Source: Neptunitalea lumnitzerae (GTDB taxonomy: Bacteria > Bacteroidota > Bacteroidia > Flavobacteriales > Flavobacteriaceae). Taken from it: a stretch of DNA of 64,000 bases. A model generated the notes under the pieces. That model was not told the DNA's origin, did no database searches, and saw nothing but the letters and a program-made list of their open reading frames with translations. The position numbers were made by a program, and so were the translations under genes. Positions 17,892-24,370 of the stretch are shown here, piece after piece. Position 1 is the stretch's first letter. Each line of letters begins with the position of its first letter. The stretch is from contig NZ_BRVO01000004.1 of the NCBI RefSeq assembly GCF_027924185.1, positions 186,001 through 250,000 of the forward strand, in the 5' to 3' direction.

Positions 17892-17979
17892 CAGAGAGGA
17901 AGGGATTCGAACCCTCGATACGCTTTTGGCGTATACACACTTTCCAGGCGTGCGCCTTCGACCACTCGGCCACCTCTCT
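17892..17979 (-). tRNA. tRNA-Ser (GGA)
   Basis: An 88-nt class II tRNA read on the reverse strand. The acceptor pairs AGAGAGG/CCTCTCT with discriminator G. The D-arm is GGCCGAGTGG-type, the anticodon stem is CACGC/GTGTG around CTGGAAA (anticodon GGA), there is a long variable arm with TATACGC/GCGTAT pairing, and the T-arm is GGGTTCGAATCCC. CCA is not encoded. It reads UCC and UCU. Confidence 0.97.
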
Positions 17980-18049
17980 GTTTGTGCTATTTTTTCAGGG
18001 CAGCAAATAACAAATTTTTTTTGGAATGATAAAATAATAAGGGTTAATT

Positions 18050-19078
18050 TTAGGATAACTCACCACGAAGCGATGTTTCGTAAATAGTTTTGAAAACTCG
18101 CGGTTGAATTCCCTCTCCTAAAAGATACATTAATTTGGTTAAAGCCGCTTCGGTAGTAAGGTCTTTACCACTTATGATCCGCATTTTCTCCAAAGCTGCA
18201 CTGGTTTCATATTGCCCCATGGAAACACTTCCACCTACACATTGCGAAACATTTACAACAATTACTCCTTTAGAAACTGCCTTTTCCAATACGTTCAAAA
18301 ACCACGATTCGGTAGTGGTATTTCCTGCACCAAAGGTTTCCAGAACCACTCCTTTTACATTTGAATGTAGCATAATGGACGCCAAAACAGACTCCGTAAT
18401 TCCAGGAAAAAGTTTTACAATTGCCACATTATTATCTAATTTTTTATGCACCTTAAGGTCATTTTTACCATTTTTAGACAACAAATGCTCCTTAGAAATT
18501 TTTAAATGAAGGCCACTTTCGGCTAGCGGAGGATAGTTTAATGACAAAAACGCTTCAAAATCATCTGCATTTACCTTAGAAGTTCTGTTAGCTCTAAACA
18601 ATTTATATTCAAAATACAAACACACTTCTTGGATTACAGATTGTCCTTTTTCCTTTAACGAGGCAATTTGTACCGCTGTAATTAAATTTTCTTTGGCATC
18701 TGTTCTTAAATCTCCAATAGGCAATTGAGAACCTGTAAACACCACAGGCTTTGTTAAATTCTCTAGCATAAAACTTAAAGCAGACGATGTATAACTCATG
18801 GTATCACTACCATGCAATACTACAAAACCATCAAAAGCTGTATAATTACGTTCAATAATTTCTGCTAATTCCACCCAATACGATGGTTTCATATCAGAAG
18901 AATCTATAGGCACTTTAAAAGATACAGTTTCAATATCACAATCAATTTGATACAATTCTGGTATCTTACTTAACAACTGATCAAAATCAAATGCTTTTAA
19001 ACTCCCTGTTTCATAATCTTTCATCATACCAATAGTTCCACCGGTATAAATAAGCAATATTTTAGATCTATTTGCCAT
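18050..19078 (-). CDS. ansA: Type I asparaginase
   Basis: Hydrolyses L-asparagine to aspartate and ammonia; type I enzymes are cytosolic and no signal peptide is present. The start at 19078 (MANRSKILLIYTGGTIGMM) is preferred over an upstream in-frame ATG that would run into tatD; it gives 342 residues, the normal size. The first catalytic threonine is Thr15 in TGGTIGM, and the second motif is VLHGSDTMSYTSSAL. FTGSQLPIGDLRTDAKENL and VLETFGAGNTTTE are further conserved blocks. The start lies one base after the tatD stop, so tatD-ansA are translationally linked. Confidence 0.95.
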   Translation of the reverse strand: MANRSKILLIYTGGTIGMMKDYETGSLKAFDFDQLLSKIPELYQIDCDIETVSFKVPIDSSDMKPSYWVELAEIIERNYTAFDGFVVLHGSDTMSYTSSALSFMLENLTKPVVFTGSQLPIGDLRTDAKENLITAVQIASLKEKGQSVIQEVCLYFEYKLFRANRTSKVNADDFEAFLSLNYPPLAESGLHLKISKEHLLSKNGKNDLKVHKKLDNNVAIVKLFPGITESVLASIMLHSNVKGVVLETFGAGNTTTESWFLNVLEKAVSKGVIVVNVSQCVGGSVSMGQYETSAALEKMRIISGKDLTTEAALTKLMYLLGEGIQPRVFKTIYETSLRGELS

Positions 19079-19079
19079 C

Positions 19080-19844
19080 TTATATTCCAAATATTTCTTT
19101 AGCATTAGCAGTAGTAATCTCAGCAATCTCAGCCGGAGTAGATTTATATATTGTAGCTAACTTTTCTACCACATTTATGATGTACGAACTCTCATTTCTT
19201 TTTCCTCTGTAAGGCGTTGGCGCTAAATACGGAGCGTCAGTTTCTACCACTATATGAGACAAAGGTATTTCATGTAAAAAAGTATCTATCTTACCATTTT
19301 TAAAAGTAACTACACCTCCAATACCCAATTTCATTCCGTAACCAATAGCTTTTTTTGCTTGCTCTAGCGTTCCCGTAAAACAATGAAAAATACCGAATAA
19401 ATCAGCTCCTTTTTCCTCTTCAAGCACTTCAAAAACTTCATCAAACGCATCTCTACAATGAATATTGATAGGCATTTTATTGGCTTTTGCTATCTGTATC
19501 TGCTCTTTAAAAGCCATTCGCTGTTCGTTTATATAGGTTTTATCCCAGTACAAATCCATACCAATTTCTCCAACAGCATACGCCTTATGTGTTTTAAGCA
19601 TCTCCTTAACATGCGCTAATTCTTCCTTATAGTTTTCATTTACATGTGTTGGATGCAACCCGAACATTAAAAAAACTTCTTCAGGATATTTTTCTTGTAA
19701 CGTCAACATCTTATTTGTGTATGTTGAGTCTATAGCCGGTAGAAAAAATCTACTTACCCCATTTTCTTTAGCTCTTTCAATCATGGCATCTCTATCTTCC
19801 TCAAATGCCTCAGAATATAAATGTGTATGTGTATCTGTAATCAT
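19080..19844 (-). CDS. tatD: TatD-family metal-dependent hydrolase (DNase)
   Basis: A TIM-barrel metallohydrolase of about 254 residues. Metal ligands are visible in ITDTHTHLYSEAFEED (HxH), AVGEIGMDLYWD, INIHCRDAFDE, GIFHCFTGT and VVETDAPYLAP. TatD proteins are 3'-5' exonucleases implicated in DNA repair or degradation. The frame has an earlier ATG at 19865, but MITDTHTH at 19844 is the normal family start, and the CAAAAATA (TATTTTTG on this strand) at 19849-19856 leaves almost no leader. It is followed by ansA after one base. Confidence 0.94.
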   Translation of the reverse strand: MITDTHTHLYSEAFEEDRDAMIERAKENGVSRFFLPAIDSTYTNKMLTLQEKYPEEVFLMFGLHPTHVNENYKEELAHVKEMLKTHKAYAVGEIGMDLYWDKTYINEQRMAFKEQIQIAKANKMPINIHCRDAFDEVFEVLEEEKGADLFGIFHCFTGTLEQAKKAIGYGMKLGIGGVVTFKNGKIDTFLHEIPLSHIVVETDAPYLAPTPYRGKRNESSYIINVVEKLATIYKSTPAEIAEITTANAKEIFGI

Positions 19845-19848
19845 GCGG

Positions 19849-19856
19849 CAAAAATA
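19849..19856 (-). promoter_or_regulatory. -7 promoter element of tatD, possibly giving a leaderless mRNA
   Basis: On the reverse strand it reads TATTTTTG, matching TAnnTTTG. Its 3' edge is only 5 nt from the tatD start at 19844, so transcription would begin at or next to the ATG. Confidence 0.45.
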
Positions 19857-20111
19857 TAAAAGCAACTTCTTATAGCCTCACATTCAACAGAAAATATCCA
19901 CACCACTTACTTAACGATTTGTCAAAAGATGTTAAACCTACTTAAATAATCGCTACTACTCAATGTCATTATAACAAGATTCAAATTAAAAATCATAATT
20001 TTACTGCATTATCAAATTACAACACCCCGAGCATTGTCTCGATTTTAAAAAAAAGATGCTTGTAGTTATTTTATGCGCACAGTAAAAAACAACTACAATA
20101 GCCACCTTACT

Positions 20112-20552
20112 ATGGAACAGAATTTAAAAGAGTTTTTACTAGCAAAGGGATACAACAAAATTCCTTTAAGCTTTACCAACACTAATCACTTTGAACTAAG
20201 AGCCCACTTAAACGGTATTCAAGGAAGATTTATTTTAGACACTGGCGCCTCTAATACTTGTATTGGATTAGATTGCGTAGACCATTTTAAACTTTTTGCT
20301 GAAGATTCAGAAATAAAAGCTTCTGGAGCAGGCGGTAACAACCTACTTACTAAAGTTTCTAAAAACAATGTACTACATATAAAAGGATGGAGTAAAAGAA
20401 AACTAGAAGTGGTAGTTTTTGATCTTACCCATGTAAACCAAGCATTAACCATGCACGATGCCCTACCTGTACATGGAATTATTGGTGCAGACGTACTAAA
20501 AAAAGGAAAAGCAGTTATTGACTATAAAAAGAAAAACTTGTACTTAAAATAA
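20112..20552 (+). CDS. Retropepsin-like aspartic protease domain protein
   Basis: A protein of about 146 residues made almost entirely of one retropepsin-like fold. The catalytic motif is GRFILDTGASNTCIG (DTGAS), and a second conserved stretch is PVHGIIGADVLKKGKAVIDY. Bacterial proteins of this group are thought to act as homodimers, as in retroviral proteases. No signal peptide or membrane helix is seen, so it is probably cytosolic. The start at 20112 (MEQNLKEFL) fits where the domain begins; 20073 is an in-frame alternative adding 13 residues. It lies directly upstream of two tiny membrane-protein genes, which are possible partners by position only. Confidence 0.85.
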   Translation: MEQNLKEFLLAKGYNKIPLSFTNTNHFELRAHLNGIQGRFILDTGASNTCIGLDCVDHFKLFAEDSEIKASGAGGNNLLTKVSKNNVLHIKGWSKRKLEVVVFDLTHVNQALTMHDALPVHGIIGADVLKKGKAVIDYKKKNLYLK

Positions 20553-20627
20553 AAATACGTGTTTTTACCGATGTGTACCCTAGTTGAAAAATACACTTTT
20601 GTAATACCAACTAGAAAAAGAAAAACC

Positions 20628-20747
20628 ATGACACATCAAAATCAACATCAACCGCAAAACAGTTTAGCCGTATTAATAGTATGCTTATTCGGCTTTTTAT
20701 TTGGAGTATTTACATTAGTAAACTCACTACTATCTATAGCAATTTAA
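20628..20747 (+). CDS. Small single-helix membrane protein A (39 aa)
   Basis: Reads MTHQNQHQPQ, then a hydrophobic helix and the end FGVFTLVNSLLSIAI. The frame can be extended to 20559, but the internal ATG at 20628 gives a polar Gln/His-rich head followed by one membrane helix, and TTG at 20584 with an imperfect TTTTG box near 20597-20601 could promote it. The C-terminal half closely resembles that of the next small gene (FG-V-F-TLVN against YG-I-Y-TLIN), which argues that both are real. Function unknown. Confidence 0.6.
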   Translation: MTHQNQHQPQNSLAVLIVCLFGFLFGVFTLVNSLLSIAI

Positions 20748-20849
20748 ACTCTTAAACAATACAGTACGTTCACTAACGTTTTTTTCATAGTTACCCAATA
20801 ACTTACCCCCCCTACCTACTTATTAAATGGCATCATTTTTAATAATGCT

Positions 20850-20996
20850 ATGAAACCTATTAGAAGAATAAAATTTATCTACAGTAATCTGTTACTAAAT
20901 CCTAGTAGCCGAAAATCGGTGTTTTTAATTATTTTACTATGCCTTGCGTATGGCATTTACACACTTATAAACACCATCATTGCTGTAATTATATAA
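20850..20996 (+). CDS. Small single-helix membrane protein B (48 aa)
   Basis: A 48-codon frame from ATG 20850 to TAA 20996. The basic N-terminus MKPIRRIKF is followed by NLLLNPSSRKS and a single hydrophobic helix ending YGIYTLINTIIAVII. The positive-inside start suggests an N-in orientation. It shares the (F/Y)G(V/I)(F/Y)TL(V/I)N signature and the exact C-terminal distance with the 39-residue protein upstream, so the two look like diverged tandem copies. I recognise no family. The inference of a real gene rests on that similarity and on conservation of a helix to the stop. Confidence 0.6.
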   Translation: MKPIRRIKFIYSNLLLNPSSRKSVFLIILLCLAYGIYTLINTIIAVII

Positions 20997-21026
20997 TAAG
21001 CATCTTATATTCATTACCTAAATAAA

Positions 21027-22886
21027 TTACTCAAACACCAATTCTAAATTTACGGCATCTACACCTTTATAATACTCAGAGGTAATCATCAATTGTCCGG
21101 TTTCTAAATCAAAAACATGTTCTACAGGCCCAGCCACGGAATGCTTATCTTTAATACCAAAGAAATCAAAATAATCAATTGACCTTCCTCTCTTATTAAA
21201 AAAATGAACATAAGCTAACGACTCATATTCTTCTGAAAAGTTATCATTTGCATCAATTTCAATCATTCTTTTACCATTAGGGTAAAATAAACGTACTGAT
21301 TTAGTTTTTGTATCATTAGGATAATACACCTCTTCACGAGCCACTACTCCATTTCTATAATAAGCTTTCCAAGTTCCCGTTTTAACCCCTGTAAAAACCC
21401 ACTCGCCCTGACCTTCTTGCATTATATTTCCATCGTCATAAAATATTTTATACTCACCATCAAAACCTCCTGGATTCAAAAGACTCTTCAACTGTCCGTT
21501 TTCATAAAAAATCTCTCTACGTCTTACCGACCCAACTTCAAACGTCTCTTTAGACAATAAAACTCCGGCTTCAGTCCATTTAGTCTCAACACCTGTTTTT
21601 TTACCCCACTCACCATAAAAAGATTGTTGTTTTAAATTGCCATTTGGGTAATAATAACGCGCCTCACCATGCATATAAGAAGCATAGTAATACTTCTCAG
21701 GATCCTCTTTATTATACTCTGATAGCTTATAATTATAATTAGATCTTAAAGCTCCATTAGGATAATACAAAAAATGTTCTCCTACAGGCACTATTTTATT
21801 ATTCTTGATGGTTTCTTTATAGGTTCCCTTAAACTTTAGAGTTCCGTTCTTATAATACTCTAGCCAATCACCAGTCTTATTTTCTTTATAAAACATACCA
21901 TTAATAGCTATTTTAGATGTACTTTCAGAAAACACACCCGCTTTAGTGGTATCAGACACTACCACATCGGTACCTTTATAAACAGCTATAAGTTTTTTAT
22001 AATTTCTATCAGCTAAATAGCTGTAATTTTCATATGTTGAATCGGTAGCTATCCGTTCACTTTCAATTAAATCATCTTTTTTACGTACTTCTTTTAAAAG
22101 CCCACCTTTTTCATCAAACTTTTGCGTTACCTCAGAAACAAAATCTGCATTGTTTCGCTTCACTATTTTTTCTTTAAGCCTTCCACTTTCATAATATTCT
22201 TCAGAAACTTCATACTCACTATTCTTCTTCACCTGCTTACGAACAACTCCTGTATTATATAAATATTTTGAATCCTCATTCCCATCTGCACTTCCATGAG
22301 TATATCCCGTACGTTCTCCATTCTCAGAAAAATACTCTCCAGAAAAGCTACCATCCTTATTACGTTTAAACTTTCCTCTTAACTGACCGTTATCAAAATA
22401 TGCAACAAACTCCATCCTCACATTATTTTCATACACATACCTAGTCTTTAACCTCCCGTCTTTAAAAAAACGCTCTAATTTACCACTCCCATCTTTTTTA
22501 CAATCTTCTTCCTTTACCTGACCATTTGCGTAATATCTGGTAAAACATTTACTCTTATCTTCTTCACCATCTAGATAATACTTTATTTGCTCAACAACTC
22601 CATCCTTAAAAAATCGTTTATAAACACCATTCAACTTATTATCCTTATACGTCTTAATTTCATACAAACTACCATCGTCAGAATATATTTTCCACTCCCC
22701 TTGCTTCTTGCCTTGAGACCTATTTCCTTCTCTGTGAATTTTACCAGAATAATACCGTTCTTGTACAAACTTCATATCTTGAGCTAGTATATTTCCGCTA
22801 GTAAAAAGCAAAAGGAACAAAAAGCCATAACGAAAAGTAGAAAACAGTTGTAAAACAGATTTACGGGAGATTGTAGTACACAGCAT
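21027..22886 (-). CDS. Secreted MORN_2-repeat protein
   Basis: A 619-residue protein with an N-terminal signal peptide (FRYGFLFLLLFTSGNILAQ). It is built from many copies of the short MORN-variant repeat of about 20-24 residues, each like G-x-W-x-x-Y-x-x-G-x-L. Examples are GEWKIYSDDGSLYEIKTY, GVYKRFFKDGVVEQIKYY, GDWLEYYKNGTLKFKGTY and GTWKAYYRNGVVAREEVYY. Databases often label such proteins 'YwqK family antitoxin'; nothing here supports an antitoxin role. The repeats are read as a beta-solenoid-like scaffold outside the cytoplasm. It is downstream of the sucAB operon but separated by a terminator, with its own -7 box at 22966-22973. Confidence 0.85.
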   Translation of the reverse strand: MLCTTISRKSVLQLFSTFRYGFLFLLLFTSGNILAQDMKFVQERYYSGKIHREGNRSQGKKQGEWKIYSDDGSLYEIKTYKDNKLNGVYKRFFKDGVVEQIKYYLDGEEDKSKCFTRYYANGQVKEEDCKKDGSGKLERFFKDGRLKTRYVYENNVRMEFVAYFDNGQLRGKFKRNKDGSFSGEYFSENGERTGYTHGSADGNEDSKYLYNTGVVRKQVKKNSEYEVSEEYYESGRLKEKIVKRNNADFVSEVTQKFDEKGGLLKEVRKKDDLIESERIATDSTYENYSYLADRNYKKLIAVYKGTDVVVSDTTKAGVFSESTSKIAINGMFYKENKTGDWLEYYKNGTLKFKGTYKETIKNNKIVPVGEHFLYYPNGALRSNYNYKLSEYNKEDPEKYYYASYMHGEARYYYPNGNLKQQSFYGEWGKKTGVETKWTEAGVLLSKETFEVGSVRRREIFYENGQLKSLLNPGGFDGEYKIFYDDGNIMQEGQGEWVFTGVKTGTWKAYYRNGVVAREEVYYPNDTKTKSVRLFYPNGKRMIEIDANDNFSEEYESLAYVHFFNKRGRSIDYFDFFGIKDKHSVAGPVEHVFDLETGQLMITSEYYKGVDAVNLELVFE

Positions 22887-22965
22887 TATAAAATCGAATT
22901 AAATAACAGAAACGCAATATACCATTAATTACATTTCTTACAAGAAAAAAGAAGATATTGCCTTA

Positions 22966-22973
22966 CAAAAATA
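22966..22973 (-). promoter_or_regulatory. -7 promoter element of the MORN_2 gene
   Basis: Reverse strand reads TATTTTTG, about 80 nt before the gene start and just past the sucB terminator. Confidence 0.5.
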
Positions 22974-22978
22974 AGCAA

Positions 22979-23012
22979 TAAAAAAGCCTCTCAATTATAA
23001 AACTGAGAGGCT
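22979..23012 (-). terminator. Terminator of the sucA-sucB operon
   Basis: AGCCTCTCA (22985-22993) pairs with TGAGAGGCT (23004-23012). On the reverse strand the hairpin is followed by six Ts. It lies 25 nt after the sucB stop. Confidence 0.88.
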
Positions 23013-23037
23013 CTTATATATTTAAAAAGATGTATTC

Positions 23038-24249
23038 TTAAAGCTCTAAAGCTCTCTTAATATCACCATTCATTAACACGTTTACAGGATCTTCTACAGC
23101 CTCTTTTACTGCCACTAAGAAACCTACAGACTCTTTACCATCAATAATTCTATGGTCATATGACAACGCCACATACATCATAGGAGCAATAGCAATACCT
23201 CCGTTTTTAACAACAGGACGTTCTACAATATTGTGCATACCTAAAATACCACTCTGAGGAGGGTTAATAATAGGAGTAGACATCATAGAACCAAATACAC
23301 CACCATTGGTAATAGTAAATGTACCGCCAGTCATTTCATCAACGGTAATTTTTCCGTCTCTTGCTCTTAGCGCTAATCTTTTAATATCAGCTTCAACACC
23401 TCTAAAAGTTAAGTTTTCTGCATTTCTAACTACAGGTACCATTAACCCCTTAGGACCAGAAACCGCAATTGAAATATCGCAAAAATCGTATGAAATTTTA
23501 TAATCACCGTCAATCATAGAGTTTACATCTGGGTACATTTCTAAAGCTCTAACAACAGCCTTAGTAAAGAAACTCATAAACCCTAAACTTACACCATGCT
23601 TAGCTTTAAATGCATCTTTGTACTCATTTCTAAGTTCAAAAATAGCACTCATATCTACCTCATTAAAAGTAGTAAGCATTGCTGTTTCATTTTTAGCAGA
23701 CACTAAACGTTGCGCTACTTTTCTACGTAACATAGAAAGCTTGTTTCTAGTTTCTCCTCTGTTTCCTCCACCAGGAGTACCCATAGAAGGCACCGCATTC
23801 ACAGCATCGTCTTTAGTAACTCTACCATCTTTACCAGTTCCTTTTACCTCAGAAGCCTCAATACCTTTTTCTGCTAATATTTTTTTAGCAGCCGGACTTG
23901 CAGCACCCGTAGCATAAGTCTCCTTAGGAGCCTCTGTTTTTGGAGCTTCAGCCTTAGGAGCAGGCGCTTCTTCTTTTTTCTCTTCTGCAGGAGCACCACC
24001 TTCTGGTTTTGCAGCACTAGTATCTATCAAACATACTACTTCTCCAACTGCAACTGCGTCTCCTTCTTCAGCTTTAAGTGTAATTACACCACTAGCTTCT
24101 GCTGGCAATTCTAAAGTAGCCTTATCTGAATCTACCTCAGCAATAGCCTGATCTTTTTCAACGTAATCACCATCCTGAACCAACCAGGTAGCGATTTCTA
24201 CTTCGGTTATTGATTCTCCCGGAGAAGGGACTTTCATTTCTAAAACCAT
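23038..24249 (-). CDS. sucB: Dihydrolipoamide succinyltransferase, E2 of 2-oxoglutarate dehydrogenase
   Basis: The 403-residue E2 core of the complex that converts 2-oxoglutarate to succinyl-CoA. An N-terminal lipoyl domain carries the lipoylated lysine in EVDSDKATLELP (Lys43). An Ala/Pro/Glu-rich linker follows at about 77-115, then a peripheral-subunit-binding domain (AAKKILAEKGIEASEVKGTGKDGRVTKDD, in parts) and the catalytic acyltransferase domain ending with SYDHRIIDGKESVGFLV, which holds the active His and Asp. It follows sucA by 121 nt on the same strand. The E3 subunit is not in the window. Confidence 0.97.
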   Translation of the reverse strand: MVLEMKVPSPGESITEVEIATWLVQDGDYVEKDQAIAEVDSDKATLELPAEASGVITLKAEEGDAVAVGEVVCLIDTSAAKPEGGAPAEEKKEEAPAPKAEAPKTEAPKETYATGAASPAAKKILAEKGIEASEVKGTGKDGRVTKDDAVNAVPSMGTPGGGNRGETRNKLSMLRRKVAQRLVSAKNETAMLTTFNEVDMSAIFELRNEYKDAFKAKHGVSLGFMSFFTKAVVRALEMYPDVNSMIDGDYKISYDFCDISIAVSGPKGLMVPVVRNAENLTFRGVEADIKRLALRARDGKITVDEMTGGTFTITNGGVFGSMMSTPIINPPQSGILGMHNIVERPVVKNGGIAIAPMMYVALSYDHRIIDGKESVGFLVAVKEAVEDPVNVLMNGDIKRALEL

Positions 24250-24370
24250 ACGTTATAATTTTTATTTGGTATTGACATTTATATGAGCGCTCCTTTCCAT
24301 TGATATTTTCAAACTTCAAGAAATCAGACAGAGCCTTACTTAACTCAATCTAACAAACGCATTTTTATTA

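Noticed and set aside
20765-20785. Terminator between the two small membrane-protein genes (ACGTT/AACGT then T-run)
   Set aside because: Only a 5-bp AT-rich stem; too weak to call, although the T-run is real.
21027-22886. Toxin-antitoxin system
   Set aside because: The repeat family name suggests an antitoxin, but the protein is exported and no toxin gene is adjacent.
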